54,106 nucleotides of DNA, from positions 1-54,106 of the forward strand of contig JARVGJ010000016.1 in the NCBI GenBank assembly GCA_029762595.1, in the 5' to 3' direction. Position 1 is the first letter of the stretch. Every line of letters starts with the position of its first letter. The position numbers and the translations under genes were made by a program. Positions 17,064-27,695 of this stretch are shown here, piece after piece. The DNA is from Methanolobus sp. (GTDB taxonomy: Archaea > Halobacteriota > Methanosarcinia > Methanosarcinales > Methanosarcinaceae). The notes under the pieces are model-generated. The model saw nothing but the letters and a program-made list of their open reading frames with translations. It did no database searches and was not told the DNA's origin.

Positions 17064-17492
17064 TTATCTCCTTGGTTTCTCTTTACGGCCAATGACCATC
17101 TCATTTAAAGAGACATTGTTCACAGCGATGACCTTGAAACGTACTCCGGGGATATCACCCATTGCACCGCCCATGCGTCCTCCAATCCTTTCAACAGTGA
17201 CTTCATCGTGCTCGTCGATAAAGTTAATTGCACCATCGCCGGGACAGAATGCTGATACTTGACGTCCGTTCTTTATCAGCTGTATTCTGACACATTTCCT
17301 GATAGCTGAGTTTGGCTGCTTAGCCTCTACTCCAACCTTCTCAAGTACAATGCCTCTTCCCTGAGGTGCGCCACCGAGTGGATCTGCCTTTACGTCAAGT
17401 CCTAGTGTGCGTCTGTTATAGCCAGAGTCTTTCCACCGTGCATTCTTTCGAATGCGTTTAAGCGTGTGAGCTGCATATTTTCCATTTGGCAT
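17064..17492 (-). CDS. rpsL: Ribosomal protein uS12
   Basis: Decoding-centre protein, 142 residues, the usual archaeal length, from ATG 17492 ([11 protein letters not shown]). The open frame extends 41 codons upstream, but that part has no family similarity and overlaps nusA. Motifs [17 protein letters not shown] and RKCVRIQL are characteristic. Confidence 0.97.
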   Translation of the reverse strand: MPNGKYAAHTLKRIRKNARWKDSGYNRRTLGLDVKADPLGGAPQGRGIVLEKVGVEAKQPNSAIRKCVRIQLIKNGRQVSAFCPGDGAINFIDEHDEVTVERIGGRMGGAMGDIPGVRFKVIAVNNVSLNEMVIGRKEKPRR

Positions 17493-17541
17493 ATTATATT
17501 CTCCATTTATGTCTTTGATGAGTATGATATTATCTGAATTA

Positions 17542-17967
17542 TCACTGCAGGATGACATCATCAATATCGTGATGTCTCTTTGCGACAATTTTGACCTTTT
17601 CGATGTTTTTCCCATTCCTTCCTATGGCAAGGCCTTTGTCTTTATTGGATACTTCTACATAAGCCAATCGCTTATCATTCCTGTTTGTGATGTTCACTGA
17701 TTTGACAGTTATCGGACCGAATGCGTTCTTTATGAAAGCAACAGGTTCTTCCGAATATTCAACAAGATCTATCTGTTTATCCACTGTCTTTTTCATACGG
17801 TTGATATGGTCACCCTTTTTCCCAATGGCTGCACCCATATCTCCTTCCTTTATCACATATATGATCCTGCTGTCATCGACAATACAATCTTTGACCGCTG
17901 CACCTGTCATATTTTCAAATAATGCGATATGTCGGATACCTTCAGTGGATAACTTGATCTCGCCCAA
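17542..17967 (-). CDS. nusA: NusA-like transcription elongation factor (two KH domains)
   Basis: Archaeal NusA consists of only the two KH domains of bacterial NusA. Here 141 residues with KH loops [11 protein letters not shown] (first) and [11 protein letters not shown] (second). I chose the TTG at 17967 ([11 protein letters not shown]), which has GGAG 9 nt upstream; an in-frame TTG three codons earlier lies directly against the GGAG. It sits between rpl30e and rps12, its usual place in archaeal rpo operons. Confidence 0.93.
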   Translation of the reverse strand: MGEIKLSTEGIRHIALFENMTGAAVKDCIVDDSRIIYVIKEGDMGAAIGKKGDHINRMKKTVDKQIDLVEYSEEPVAFIKNAFGPITVKSVNITNRNDKRLAYVEVSNKDKGLAIGRNGKNIEKVKIVAKRHHDIDDVILQ

Positions 17968-17981
17968 ATATCGCAACTCCT

Positions 17982-18269
17982 TTAAGCGGCAGCCAGAATC
18001 TCGGATTCTCCGCTGTCAATGATTGCCATTGCAGCAATAATGAATGGTTTTCCGCAGGCAGGTCCAAGTTCTGTTCCTGTGCCGGGGTAGTTGAGTATCG
18101 GTACGTTGGTGCTTTCTATCTTGGCTCTTACGTCTGCAGGGCAATTTGCAGCGAGGACCACCATTTTTGCCTCATTGTTCATGGCAGCATCGATAGTCCT
18201 GTTAGATCCAATTATCACCTTTCCGGTTCTGATCACTTTGATCAATGCTTTGTCAATGTTAATATCCAT
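17982..18269 (-). CDS. rpl30e: Ribosomal protein eL30
   Basis: A 95-residue protein of the L30e/L7Ae fold ([22 protein letters not shown], given here only in part; [16 protein letters not shown]). Usual archaeal position after rpoA2. A CATATATAAATAAC box on the minus strand (complement of about 18346-18359) in the 104-nt gap upstream could be an internal promoter for rpl30e-nusA-rps12-rps7. Confidence 0.95.
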   Translation of the reverse strand: MDINIDKALIKVIRTGKVIIGSNRTIDAAMNNEAKMVVLAANCPADVRAKIESTNVPILNYPGTGTELGPACGKPFIIAAMAIIDSGESEILAAA

Positions 18270-18338
18270 TTATATCAACTCATTTATAACGTCAATTTGA
18301 GATTTGTATTAATAAGTGATTCCGTATATTTACTTTCT

Positions 18339-18372
18339 GGTTGTTATTTATATATGCCTGTTTAACAACCAA
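18339..18372 (-). promoter_or_regulatory. Inverted repeat and internal TATA-like element between rpoA2 and rpl30e
   Basis: TGGTTGTT and AACAACCA form 8-bp arms around an A/T-rich loop that contains CATATATAAATAAC on the minus strand. The element could end part of the rpo transcript and start the ribosomal genes. Assignment is tentative. Confidence 0.35.
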
Positions 18373-18373
18373 T

Positions 18374-19516
18374 TTATTTCGCAATGAGATGTACGTCTCC
18401 TGTTCCAAGCTTAATAGGTTGTCCTACTATTATGTTTTCGGTCACACCGTTAAGCTCATCCCGGTCTCCGCGCATACCGGCGTCAAGAAGGTGACTAACT
18501 GTGACTTCAAAGGCTGCACGAGCGAACACACTGGCTTTCTCACCTGAAATTCCATGTCTGCCTATCTGTTTTACTTCCCCGTCACAGCACATTATGTCAG
18601 ATACGAGCATAATATGCCTGATATCAACGGTAAGCCCCTGCTCGGAAAGCGTGTTCGTCGCCTCTGTGATAATGGCATTCCTTGCGGCCTCGATGCCAAA
18701 GACATCGTATATCTCCCCGATATTGTTGGTGTATGTTCTTGTAACATCGACACCCTCTATCTGGAGTACTTCTTTAAGCTGTGAACCTTCGGTGTAGAGT
18801 GTGTATTCCTCCCCATCCTTCCTGATAACTACTCTTTTGATGCCCTCTATCCCTTTCAGTGTTATTGAATGGATATTCTTTGCAAGCTGGAGAAGCTCAC
18901 GGTAGGAGGGTGAGTTCGGGGTGACAATTATCTGGTTTGCAACACCGCCGGGCACATTCACCATTACGTCAAGCTCATCACGAAGTTTGTCTGCTATGTC
19001 GTCTGAATTGAGGGACCTCTGATTCAGGGTCTTTTCATGAAGGTCTATTATAAGGTGCATGTTAGCCAGGTCGGTAGTGATGTCTGCAAGATGCTCTATG
19101 TGGGTTGCTTCTATCTCCCACGCAAGCTTTCGTGCTTTGTCCCTGTCATTTGCATACTCTTTTTCCAATGCAATGGTCATCATTGGCGTGCTTGGCTGCT
19201 TCCTTGCATCGACAATCTCAATGAGACGTGGAAGACCAAGTGTAACGTTTATCTCTGCCACACCTGCGTAGTGGAAAGTACGCATTGTCATCTGTGTGCC
19301 CGGCTCACCAATAGACTGTGCCGAAACGACACCGACTGCCTCACAGGGCTCAACACATGCATATTTATAGCTTTCCTTTACACGCTCTATTATCTCTTCC
19401 AGCTCTTTTTTAGTTACTCCTGCCTTCATGACGTCATCTTTCAGAGTTTTCATAATGTTATTTGGCAGGTTAAGCCCTGAGATCATTGTATCAATAGTAA
19501 CTTCACTGATCGTCAT
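18374..19516 (-). CDS. rpoA2: RNA polymerase subunit A'' (Rpo1C)
   Basis: C-terminal part of the largest RNA polymerase subunit, 380 residues; archaea encode it separately. The trigger-loop region [16 protein letters not shown] and C-terminal cleft sequences [19 protein letters not shown] are intact. The ATG follows the TAA of rpoA1 without a gap. Confidence 0.97.
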   Translation of the reverse strand: MTISEVTIDTMISGLNLPNNIMKTLKDDVMKAGVTKKELEEIIERVKESYKYACVEPCEAVGVVSAQSIGEPGTQMTMRTFHYAGVAEINVTLGLPRLIEIVDARKQPSTPMMTIALEKEYANDRDKARKLAWEIEATHIEHLADITTDLANMHLIIDLHEKTLNQRSLNSDDIADKLRDELDVMVNVPGGVANQIIVTPNSPSYRELLQLAKNIHSITLKGIEGIKRVVIRKDGEEYTLYTEGSQLKEVLQIEGVDVTRTYTNNIGEIYDVFGIEAARNAIITEATNTLSEQGLTVDIRHIMLVSDIMCCDGEVKQIGRHGISGEKASVFARAAFEVTVSHLLDAGMRGDRDELNGVTENIIVGQPIKLGTGDVHLIAK

Positions 19517-22159
19517 TTAGTTCACCTCTTTGCCTGTGACCATCCTGACAATCCTGTGTATTGCCTCAGGCTTGCTGTAGTCACTCTTGGTGGAGTCTAT
19601 TCCGTCCTCTCCATACTTGAACTGGACGATCACTCCACGCGTTTCACGCACAGATCCATCATATTGTACCTCAAGGTCCTGTAAAGCATTAACAAGCCTC
19701 CTCTGCAGGTAACCTGACTGTGATGTACGGACCGCAGTGTCCACAAGACCTTCACGGCCACCGATGGCGTGGAAGAAATACTCAGTGGGGTTCAGTCCGC
19801 TCTTGTAACTGGCTTTGACAAACCCATGAGCATCAGCACCAAGGTCACCCTTGTCAAAGTGTGGAAGGGTTCTGCCTGCATAACCTCTCCTGATCCTCTC
19901 ACCACGAACGGCCTGCTGTCCAACACAGGCAGCCATTTGTGTAAGGTTCAGCATTGATCCTCTGGCACCGGACTTGGCCATTATAACTGCTGAGTTTTCA
20001 AGACCAAGCTGTTTTCCTGCAATATTACCGGTCTGATCCCTTGCCTTTCCGAGCTCTTGCATGATCTTCATTTCGATGGTTTCCTCAAGTGTACGACCTG
20101 GCAATGCTTCTAGTTCTTTTGCCTCGTAGGCCTCAATAAGTGTCTTGACCTTTTCCTCAGCTTCATTCAGCAGATTACTAATTTGTATCTTTGCGGTTTT
20201 TGGTATGTCCTCATCACTTATACCAAAACTAAGTCCGGTCTTCATTACACCACGGATAGCAAGTCTTGTAAAGTCATCAACGAACTTTGCACCGGCCTCA
20301 GTGCCGTATTCCTTTACAACCTTGTCAAGGATCTTGCCCTTGAACGCACCGATGGCCTGTTCGTCGATGGTTCCCTGGATCATCTCCCCATCTTCAATGA
20401 CTACGTATGCATCATACTCGCATTGTTTTTTCTTACAGGTGTCACACTTGAAACAGACCTGTGCAGGGAATTCAAGATAAAGCCCCTTTGGAAGTATCTG
20501 GCTGAAGATCTGCTTTCCGTTCCACAATGGCTGGCCATCTTCAGAAAAGCTTGAGGGTTCAGGCAGATTCCTCACATCGGATTTCCTGAGCAGTTCCAGT
20601 GCAGCGTTCTTTGTGATGCTGTTCTCGTTCCTTGTAAGCAGGAACAGGCCTGAAATATGGTCGTGTATACCACCGATGATCGGGCCTCCGAAACGAGGGG
20701 ACAGTATATTCTCCTGCACCTGCATGAGGATGCTGGCTTCAGCCCTGGACTCCTCAGTCTGGAGCACGTGCATGTTCATTTCGTCACCGTCAAAGTCAGC
20801 GTTATAGGGTGGGCACACGGCAGGGTTGAGCCTGAAAGTCTTGAATGGAAGTACTTTTACCTTGTGAGCCATGATGCTCATCTTGTGAAGTGAAGGCTGC
20901 CTGTTAAAGAGAACAATATCTCCCTCCATAAGCTGTCTTTCAACTGTCCATCCGGCCTCTATCTTTTCAGCAAGCTCCTCTTTATTGATCTCAGATACTC
21001 TGATACGCCTTCCATCATCGCGTATTGCGTAATTTGCACCAGGATGTACCTCGCTTCCACGCAGTACATACATACGGAGAAGTTCTATGTTCCTTGTTGT
21101 GACCTTTTCGGGTATGGTCATCTGCATTGCAATCGCATAAGGGACACCAACCTCATTGATACTCAGGTTGGGATCAGGCGATACGACAGTACGTGCCGAG
21201 AAGTTCACACGCTTTCCTGACAGGCTTCCTCTGAACCTCCCTTCCTTACCCTTAAGACGCTGGGTAAGTGTTTTCAGGGGTCTTCCTGATCTGTGCCTTG
21301 CCGGTGGAACACCTGAAACTTCATTATCAAAGAATGTTGTAACATGGTACTGGAGAAGTTCCCACAGATCCTCTATAATCAGCTGAGGAGCACCTGCATC
21401 CCTGTTCTCCTGGAACCTCTGGTTTATCCTGATGATGTCCACAAGTTTATGGGTCAGGTCATCTTCACTGCGCTGGCCGGATTCAAGGGTAATAGAAGGC
21501 CTGACAGTTACAGGCGGGACCGGCAGGACTGTGAGGACCATCCATTCAGGTCTGGCACTTGAGGAGTCCATTCCAAGTACTTTCACATCCTCATCGGGTA
21601 TGTTCTCAAAACGATCACGTATCTCTGTAGGAGTTAACTTGTGTCCGTTTTCTACATAGTCGCTTGGCTTTTCAAACTTGATCTCAAGCTGCTCGGTCGA
21701 GCAGTAAGGGCAGGACTTTGCCTTGCGCGCTTCCTTGAACACCTCATTGATTATATTGTCGGGGAGATGTCCCATTTCCTTAGAAGTAATAAGCTGCTCA
21801 AGGAAATCTCTCTTCTTTTCAGGTTCAAGAAGCAGCCTGCTGCAATTGCGGCAGATGGAGCGCAGTGTTTTGCGTATGGTCTTGTTAAAGCCCACGTGTA
21901 TGACCGGAGCGACAAGATCAATATGTCCGAAGTGTCCGGGGCATTCACCTGCACGGCTTCCACAGGTCTTGCATTTCAGACCAGGGTCGATAACCCCAAG
22001 TCGCAGGTCCATAAGTCCCATGTCAATGGGATATCCGTCATCGTCATAGGTGTCAGCGGTAATGATCGCGGTCACACTCATCTTGCGCACTTCGCGGGGG
22101 GAGAGAAGACCGAATTTTATGGCACCGACCCTTTTTGGAATAGATGGAATTTCATTCAT
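19517..22159 (-). CDS. rpoA1: RNA polymerase subunit A' (Rpo1N)
   Basis: N-terminal part of the largest subunit, 880 residues. Zinc site CKTCGSRAGECPGHFGH near residue 60, a second zinc-type cysteine cluster (CFKCDTCKKKQC) in the middle, and the catalytic Mg2+ loop NADFDGDEMNMHV. Starts 13 nt after rpoB1. Confidence 0.98.
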   Translation of the reverse strand: MNEIPSIPKRVGAIKFGLLSPREVRKMSVTAIITADTYDDDGYPIDMGLMDLRLGVIDPGLKCKTCGSRAGECPGHFGHIDLVAPVIHVGFNKTIRKTLRSICRNCSRLLLEPEKKRDFLEQLITSKEMGHLPDNIINEVFKEARKAKSCPYCSTEQLEIKFEKPSDYVENGHKLTPTEIRDRFENIPDEDVKVLGMDSSSARPEWMVLTVLPVPPVTVRPSITLESGQRSEDDLTHKLVDIIRINQRFQENRDAGAPQLIIEDLWELLQYHVTTFFDNEVSGVPPARHRSGRPLKTLTQRLKGKEGRFRGSLSGKRVNFSARTVVSPDPNLSINEVGVPYAIAMQMTIPEKVTTRNIELLRMYVLRGSEVHPGANYAIRDDGRRIRVSEINKEELAEKIEAGWTVERQLMEGDIVLFNRQPSLHKMSIMAHKVKVLPFKTFRLNPAVCPPYNADFDGDEMNMHVLQTEESRAEASILMQVQENILSPRFGGPIIGGIHDHISGLFLLTRNENSITKNAALELLRKSDVRNLPEPSSFSEDGQPLWNGKQIFSQILPKGLYLEFPAQVCFKCDTCKKKQCEYDAYVVIEDGEMIQGTIDEQAIGAFKGKILDKVVKEYGTEAGAKFVDDFTRLAIRGVMKTGLSFGISDEDIPKTAKIQISNLLNEAEEKVKTLIEAYEAKELEALPGRTLEETIEMKIMQELGKARDQTGNIAGKQLGLENSAVIMAKSGARGSMLNLTQMAACVGQQAVRGERIRRGYAGRTLPHFDKGDLGADAHGFVKASYKSGLNPTEYFFHAIGGREGLVDTAVRTSQSGYLQRRLVNALQDLEVQYDGSVRETRGVIVQFKYGEDGIDSTKSDYSKPEAIHRIVRMVTGKEVN

Positions 22160-22172
22160 TTTGATTCACCCC

Positions 22173-23987
22173 TTATACAGCATCCTCAAGTTGCAGTCTG
22201 GGAGCCACTCCAAGGGATTTGATTTCGTCAAGCAACAGTTTGAATGCGTAGCTCATCTCCACAGGGTGGATATCAGTCTCAGCACCACAGTTGGCACAGT
22301 ATCTTACATTTCTCTTCCTGTCAAAGGTGGCTATCATTCCGCAGTGTCCGCAGACCAGCTCCACGACTTTATCAGATTCGTCTAGCAGTCTTTCTTTCAG
22401 TGTCATTGCAGCACCATGGCCGATAAGTACATCACGCTCCATCTCTCCGAAACGCAGACCTCCTTCACGGGCACGACCTTCAGTTGGCTGTCTTGTAAGC
22501 ACCTGCACAGGTCCACGGGACCTTGCATGTATCTTGGATGCCACCATGTGGTGCAGCTTCTGGTAAAGGATAACTCCTACAAACACATCGGCCTGTATCT
22601 TCTTACCGGTAACTCCGTCAAAGAATACTTCTTTCCCAGTGTGTGCAAATCCATATTTTTTGAGCCCGGACCGCAGGTCTTCTTCATTCTCTCCTGCAAA
22701 TGCGGTTGCGTTGATCCTTCTGCCCTCCATGGAGCCTACTTTGCCACCTATCATTTCAAGCACATGACCCACAGTCATACGTGAAGGGATTGCATGTGGG
22801 TTGATCACAAGGTCCGGTACCATTCCTTTTTCAGTGAATGGCATGTCTGCAAAAGGTACTATAAGGCCGATAACTCCCTTCTGACCATGCCTTGATGCGA
22901 ACTTGTCTCCAATCTCCGGGATTCTCTGGTCCCTTATCTTTACCTTTGCAAGGCGGGTTCCGTTAATTGATTCAGTAAGTATGACAGTATCTACGACACC
23001 TTTCTCGTTGGATCGCATTGTTATGGCACTTTCTCTGCGTTGTTCCACAGTCAGTCCGAAATCAGACTGTTCTTCAAGGAAACGTGGGGGGCTTGTCTTT
23101 CCTATGAGGACATCATTTGGTCCGACCTGTGTTTCCGGATTTACAAGACCGTCCACATCAAGGTTTGCATATGCCTCAGGACTGCGTGCACCTCTGAATT
23201 CGGAGTCGGGTATCTCAAACTTATCTTCCTGTCCTCCGGGATAACGTCTCTCTTCACCTTCAAAAGTCCTGATGAAGTGACTCCTTCCAAGTCCTCTCTC
23301 AATGGAACCCTTGTTGAAGACCAGTGCATCTTCAATATTGTGTCCTTCATAGGACATGACAGCCACAACGAAGTTCTGTCCTGCAGGCCTATCATCAAAA
23401 TGTATGGCTTCACATGTCTGTGTTCTGACCATGGCCTTTTGTGGGTAGTGAAGTATATGTGCACGGGTGTCCGGTCTGAGCCTTATGTTGGATGTGGAGA
23501 CGCCTATACACTGTTTGACCATGGCAGCACCCATGGTATTACGCGGGGATGCATTGTGTTCCGGGTATGGTACCATTCCTGTACAGATGCCCAGCATAAG
23601 CCCTGGATTAATTTCCATGTGGGTGTGTTTAGGTGTTAGGTGACTTCTGTAAAGGCCGATAAATGCATTTTCCTCTTCTTCAGAGTCCAGGTATTCTATT
23701 TTTCCGTTCTTTATCACCTCATCATAGGATAGCTTGCCTTCAGCAAGCATTTTCTCCTCTTCTTCTGTTACCAGCGACTCTCCATCTTTTACGATGAACA
23801 GAGGTCTTCTTGCACGGCCCATGTCCGTATTGATGAGTACTTCATGTATGTCCTCATGATAAGTGACATTCACCTGGTCTGAAATAATGCCGTTCCTGCG
23901 CTGTTCCCTTACATTCTCTACCAGTTCGGCAGGATCAGTGTGTGATCCTATTAGTTCTCCGTTCAGGAAAACCTTGGCTTCATTCAT
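22173..23987 (-). CDS. rpoB1: RNA polymerase subunit B' (Rpo2C)
   Basis: C-terminal half of the second-largest subunit, 604 residues; B is split in this organism, as in many methanogens. The active-site region RHGQKGVIG and the zinc site [19 protein letters not shown] are present. I chose ATG 23987 ([10 protein letters not shown]) over ATG 24008: it overlaps the rpoB2 stop by 8 nt and has GGAGG at a good distance inside the end of rpoB2. Confidence 0.96.
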   Translation of the reverse strand: MNEAKVFLNGELIGSHTDPAELVENVREQRRNGIISDQVNVTYHEDIHEVLINTDMGRARRPLFIVKDGESLVTEEEEKMLAEGKLSYDEVIKNGKIEYLDSEEEENAFIGLYRSHLTPKHTHMEINPGLMLGICTGMVPYPEHNASPRNTMGAAMVKQCIGVSTSNIRLRPDTRAHILHYPQKAMVRTQTCEAIHFDDRPAGQNFVVAVMSYEGHNIEDALVFNKGSIERGLGRSHFIRTFEGEERRYPGGQEDKFEIPDSEFRGARSPEAYANLDVDGLVNPETQVGPNDVLIGKTSPPRFLEEQSDFGLTVEQRRESAITMRSNEKGVVDTVILTESINGTRLAKVKIRDQRIPEIGDKFASRHGQKGVIGLIVPFADMPFTEKGMVPDLVINPHAIPSRMTVGHVLEMIGGKVGSMEGRRINATAFAGENEEDLRSGLKKYGFAHTGKEVFFDGVTGKKIQADVFVGVILYQKLHHMVASKIHARSRGPVQVLTRQPTEGRAREGGLRFGEMERDVLIGHGAAMTLKERLLDESDKVVELVCGHCGMIATFDRKRNVRYCANCGAETDIHPVEMSYAFKLLLDEIKSLGVAPRLQLEDAV

Positions 23988-25623
23988 CGTGCAGTCCTCC
24001 GATGTCATCTATTGTATCTGAATAGTTCGTGTATCCTATTGGTTCTGATTTATCTTCTTCCGCCAGGTGTCTTACTTCCAGCTCGTCAACATAATTATCA
24101 AGCTCTTCATCATATTCCGGAAGTGCTTTTAGGGATGAATTAAGTACGGTCTTAACAACACCGAGCTCATAAAGAAGATTTTTTACTTTCTTGTTCTCAT
24201 CGCTGCCGGTTGAAAGTTCCACCATCTGTGCGAAGTTTTTCACAAGACCACAGTTCGGTCCTTCCGGGGTTTCCGAGGGACAAAGCCTTCCCCATTGTGT
24301 TGGGTGGAGGTCACGTGCTTCAAAGTGTGGCTGGGCCCTTGAAAGCGGGGATATGACACGCCTGAGGTGGGAAAGTGTTGATATGTAATCTGTCCTGTCA
24401 AGCAATTGGGAGACTCCGGTCCTTCCGCCAACCCAGTTACCGGTTGCAAGTGGGTGTTGCAGCCTGTCAGTCAGTACGTCAGCCCTTACCAGTGTAATGA
24501 CGTTAAGCTCACGGTTCCTCATGTTTGCTCTCTCAAGCTGGTATTTGATATCTCTTGAGAGCCTGTTGAACGCAACCCTGAAAAGGTCCTCCATAAGGTC
24601 TCCGGTAAGTTTGAGTCTCTTGTTGGAATAGTGGTCTTTATCATCCGGGTTACGCCTTCCAAGTGCAAGCTCGAAACAGGATTCTGCCATTCTTCCAAGG
24701 AAGTTTGCCTTTGCTGCCCTGTCAGTGGGTTCGTTCCCAAGGTGTGGTAAAAGATATCTGTCAATTACATAGTTGGCACGCTTTATCTGATAGTCCCTTG
24801 CCTGTCCGGAGGCAACCCTGGAGCCTATCTTCTCCATTGCATCCTCTATATTGTCAACCTCAGCTTCTTCCAGGTTCTCGAACATGAACTTCATTATTTC
24901 AGGGTCCATGGATACAGCTTTAACCAGCTCTTCATCTGTTTCGACACCAAGGGCTCTCATCATTGTGGTGAAATTGAGACGACCCGATATTGAAGGGAAC
25001 GACACCTCCAGGAGTGATTTCCTTCCTCTTTCAACGACTACCAGTGCACGGTATCCTCTTCTCTGTGAGAATACCTTGGATACTTCGATGGTGTCTCCAT
25101 ATCTTTCACCAAACTCGGTTAGGATCTTGTTGGGAGCGAGGTCTTCCAGGGTCATGATCACCCGCTCTGTCCCGTTGACTATAAAATATCCTCCGGGGTC
25201 CAGGGGGTCCTCTCCGTATTTTACCATCTCGTCCTCGCTAAGCTCCCTGAGGTTGCATATTTCGGATTTGATCATTACGGGAAGCTGTCCGATCTTTGCT
25301 TCTTGTGGTTCCTTTTCCTCGTCGTTTTCCACAACACTCATCTGCAGGTACAGGGGTGCGGAATATGAAAGGTTCCTGAGTCTGGCTTCGTTAGGATATA
25401 GGTTCTCAATGGCTCCGTCAGCCTCTTTGACTACCGGGTTCTCTACTCGGATGGCACCTAGCTTTATATAAGTGTCTTCAAGGTCTGTCTCGATGATCCT
25501 CTGTTCATCGATGATCTTTTGAAGCCCCGTCTCCAAAAATTTATTATATGAGTCTATATGATGCTGTACGATCTTCTCTTTCGTAAAAAACGAATGTGGG
25601 ATCTGTCCTTTAGTTAACGCTAT
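23980..25623 (-). CDS. rpoB2: RNA polymerase subunit B'' (Rpo2N), start codon unusual
   Basis: N-terminal half of the second-largest subunit. The first standard start codon in frame is a TTG at 25536, but conserved family sequence clearly continues upstream of it ([29 protein letters not shown]). In the 30-odd codons between there and the in-frame TAA (before 25650) there is no ATG, GTG or TTG. The best candidate is the ATA at 25623-25621, 5 nt after GGTG; ATC at 25626 is the alternative. A one-base error near 25621-25630 could instead hide a GTG start. The rest ([26 protein letters not shown]) is intact. Lies 86 nt after rpoH. Confidence 0.93.
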   Translation of the reverse strand: MALTKGQIPHSFFTKEKIVQHHIDSYNKFLETGLQKIIDEQRIIETDLEDTYIKLGAIRVENPVVKEADGAIENLYPNEARLRNLSYSAPLYLQMSVVENDEEKEPQEAKIGQLPVMIKSEICNLRELSEDEMVKYGEDPLDPGGYFIVNGTERVIMTLEDLAPNKILTEFGERYGDTIEVSKVFSQRRGYRALVVVERGRKSLLEVSFPSISGRLNFTTMMRALGVETDEELVKAVSMDPEIMKFMFENLEEAEVDNIEDAMEKIGSRVASGQARDYQIKRANYVIDRYLLPHLGNEPTDRAAKANFLGRMAESCFELALGRRNPDDKDHYSNKRLKLTGDLMEDLFRVAFNRLSRDIKYQLERANMRNRELNVITLVRADVLTDRLQHPLATGNWVGGRTGVSQLLDRTDYISTLSHLRRVISPLSRAQPHFEARDLHPTQWGRLCPSETPEGPNCGLVKNFAQMVELSTGSDENKKVKNLLYELGVVKTVLNSSLKALPEYDEELDNYVDELEVRHLAEEDKSEPIGYTNYSDTIDDIGGLHDE

Positions 25624-25708
25624 GATAGCACCTTCTTTATGTGATTTGTATTATTGCAAAAAAAGACATGTCAATCTGTCTTGGTTGAACATCGCTTCTT
25701 TAAGTCCT

Positions 25709-25945
25709 TTAAGCGATGACAAGTCGATAGTAAAAAGCCTCTCCGGCAGTCTGGCTGTTGCGGGTGATCCTTACAACTTCCCCCACCTGTGCCCCGATTT
25801 CCTGTATGACCGGATCAACGACCTTAATCTTTGGAAGTTGTTCCTTATCAATTGCATATTGCTTTAAAACAGATTTTAATTCCTCTTCCGACATAATCTC
25901 ATGTTTCGGGATTGATTGATGGTCAAGCAGGCTGAAATTTCTCAC
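25709..25945 (-). CDS. rpoH: RNA polymerase subunit H (Rpo5)
   Basis: Archaeal homologue of the C-terminal domain of eukaryotic RPB5, 78 residues (PKHEIMSEEELKSVLKQY, PKIKVVDPV, GEVVRITRNSQTAG). First protein gene of the RNA polymerase operon. tRNA-Lys lies 55 nt upstream on the same strand and may be co-transcribed. Confidence 0.95.
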   Translation of the reverse strand: MRNFSLLDHQSIPKHEIMSEEELKSVLKQYAIDKEQLPKIKVVDPVIQEIGAQVGEVVRITRNSQTAGEAFYYRLVIA

Positions 25946-26000
25946 TTTATTACTCCTCCCTCAAAAATGTGAACGTGAACACTCTCGTGCAAAATGATGG

Positions 26001-26074
26001 CGGGCTCGTAGGGATTTGAACCCTAGGCCGTCTGGTTAAAAGCCAGACGCTCTGCCTGACTGAGCTACGAGCCC
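26001..26074 (-). tRNA. tRNA-Lys(TTT)
   Basis: Cloverleaf on the minus strand: acceptor GGGCTCG/CGAGCCC, D arm GCTC/GAGC, anticodon stem TCTGG/CCAGA with loop CTTTTAA (anticodon TTT), T arm TAGGG TTCAAAT CCCTA, discriminator G, encoded CCA (25998-26000). No intron. Confidence 0.96.
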
Positions 26075-26404
26075 AATTTGTTGGGTGGGTTTGCTGGGAC
26101 TGCTTCACGTTCATCGGCTTCGGTGTAGCGGTGGATAAAAGCACTTATCTTATATATACTTTTTGTCCTCCTGCAACGTGTTCGAACTATCATTATTTAC
26201 GATGAATTACTATTAATTGTATGTCTATTTTTTTGGATATTTGTTCTGATAAAAAGCAGAATGTTTATATGCGATAAATTCTCCTTTTTACAAAGTAGCG
26301 GTTTTTCTCTCTGAGTAGGTTCACCTAACTGTCTATTTGTGGCCTTTCCAGGACTTTTCTTGGTATCACAGCTAGTAAAATGCTTATTTAAAAAATATTG
26401 GGAT
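26075..26404. other. 330-nt intergenic stretch upstream of tRNA-Lys
   Basis: It holds a TATA box for the tRNA-Lys/rpoH unit (AAGTATATATAAG on the minus strand, complement of 26149-26161). The remainder, up to the 3' end of the homocysteine hydrolase gene, is A/T-rich. It has a TATA-like GTTTATATG near 26256 on the plus strand and a small inverted repeat (TAGGT/ACCTA near 26319), but I see no convincing gene or structured RNA. Confidence 0.5.
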
Positions 26405-27640
26405 CTATGTGCCAGATTCCCAATCATCCATGTATGCTGCCTGTTTATCTGTAAGAATGTCAATACTGATGCCCATAGACATCAGTTTCATCTCTGCAAT
26501 TCCGATGTCCAGTTCACGGGGTACCGGATGTACTCCGTCTGGCAGTTTATTCTCTGCTATGTACTTTACACAAAGAGCCTGGTTAGCAAAACTCATATCC
26601 ATGACTTCTGCAGGGTGTCCGTCACCTGCTGCAAGGTTCACAAGCCTTCCGTCTGCAAGCACATACACGCGCCTGTCCCTTAGCAAGTACTCTTTGATAT
26701 TGTTCCTCACAGTCCTGATAGAACTTGCCATGGCCGTAAGATCCTCAAGATTTATCTCCACATTGAAGTGTCCTGCATTTGCAAGGATAGCACCGTCTTT
26801 GATCACTTCAAAATCCTCTCTTTTCAGTATATCCCTGTTGCCTGTTGTGGTGAGGAAAATGTCTCCTATCTTTGCAGCCTCTATCATAGGCATTACCTGA
26901 TTTCCGTCCATACGGGCTTCAAGAGCTCGAATAGGGTCTATCTCTGTAACGATCACATTTGCACCAAGGCCATTTGCACGCATTGCAGCACCCTTGCCAC
27001 ACCAGCCGTATCCTCCAATGACTACATTTTTGCCTGCTATGAGGAGGTTAGTGGTCCTCATAATTCCATCCCATGATGACTGCCCTGTGCCGTAGCGGTT
27101 GTCGAAAAGGAACTTTGTCATGGCATCATTTACTGCAATGACCGGCATCTTCAGTGCACCATCGCGTTCCATGGACTTTAGCCTGTGAATGCCTGTAGTG
27201 GTCTCTTCACATCCTCCCAGGATATGAGGTAAAAGGTCAGTGCGTTCTGTGTGGAGCTTGAAGATAAGATCAGCACCATCATCAATGGTAATGTCTGGTT
27301 TAAAGTCAAGTACCTTATCGATGGCCTCATAATATTCCTCATTGCAGCAATCGTATTTTGCAAAACAGCAGATATTTCCCTTGTTATGAAGTGCCATTGA
27401 AACATCGTCCTGTGTGCTCAGGGGATTGCAGCCTGTGATAGCCACCTGCGCTCCGCCGATGGCCATTGTCTCCACCAGTGCAGCAGTCTTTGCCTCCACA
27501 TGCAGGGCCATACCAACTCTATGGCCAGCAAGGGGTTTTTCTTTTTTGAACTGCTCTCTTATAATATTAAGAACAGGCATATGGTTTAGAACCCAGTCTA
27601 TCTTCATGTTGCCGGATTCTATCATCTCAGTATCATTCAT
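26405..27640 (-). CDS. ahcY: S-adenosyl/S-inosylhomocysteine hydrolase
   Basis: SAH hydrolase family, 411 residues, NAD-dependent. NAD-binding loop GGYGWCGKG, substrate region ETTTGIHRL, and FDNRYGTGQSSWDGI are clear. In Methanocaldococcus jannaschii the homologue prefers S-inosylhomocysteine, formed by the deaminase DadD. Here a DadD-like deaminase is the gene directly upstream (55-nt gap), which favours the inosyl substrate. Product: homocysteine plus nucleoside, regenerating methyl-cycle intermediates. GGAG precedes the ATG. Confidence 0.92.
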   Translation of the reverse strand: MNDTEMIESGNMKIDWVLNHMPVLNIIREQFKKEKPLAGHRVGMALHVEAKTAALVETMAIGGAQVAITGCNPLSTQDDVSMALHNKGNICCFAKYDCCNEEYYEAIDKVLDFKPDITIDDGADLIFKLHTERTDLLPHILGGCEETTTGIHRLKSMERDGALKMPVIAVNDAMTKFLFDNRYGTGQSSWDGIMRTTNLLIAGKNVVIGGYGWCGKGAAMRANGLGANVIVTEIDPIRALEARMDGNQVMPMIEAAKIGDIFLTTTGNRDILKREDFEVIKDGAILANAGHFNVEINLEDLTAMASSIRTVRNNIKEYLLRDRRVYVLADGRLVNLAAGDGHPAEVMDMSFANQALCVKYIAENKLPDGVHPVPRELDIGIAEMKLMSMGISIDILTDKQAAYMDDWESGT

Positions 27641-27695
27641 TACGATTCTCCATTTATATACTATGATCGTTGTAGTTATGTTGTAGTTATTGTTT

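Noticed and set aside
17493-17615. Extended N-terminus of ribosomal protein uS12
   Set aside because: The extra 41 codons overlap nusA, have no family similarity, and the downstream ATG gives the normal length.
21641-22222. A 193-codon frame antisense to rpoA1
   Set aside because: Pure shadow of a highly conserved gene; no ribosome binding site or recognisable protein. The many similar long antisense frames over fusA, tuf, rpoA and rpoB were dropped for the same reason.
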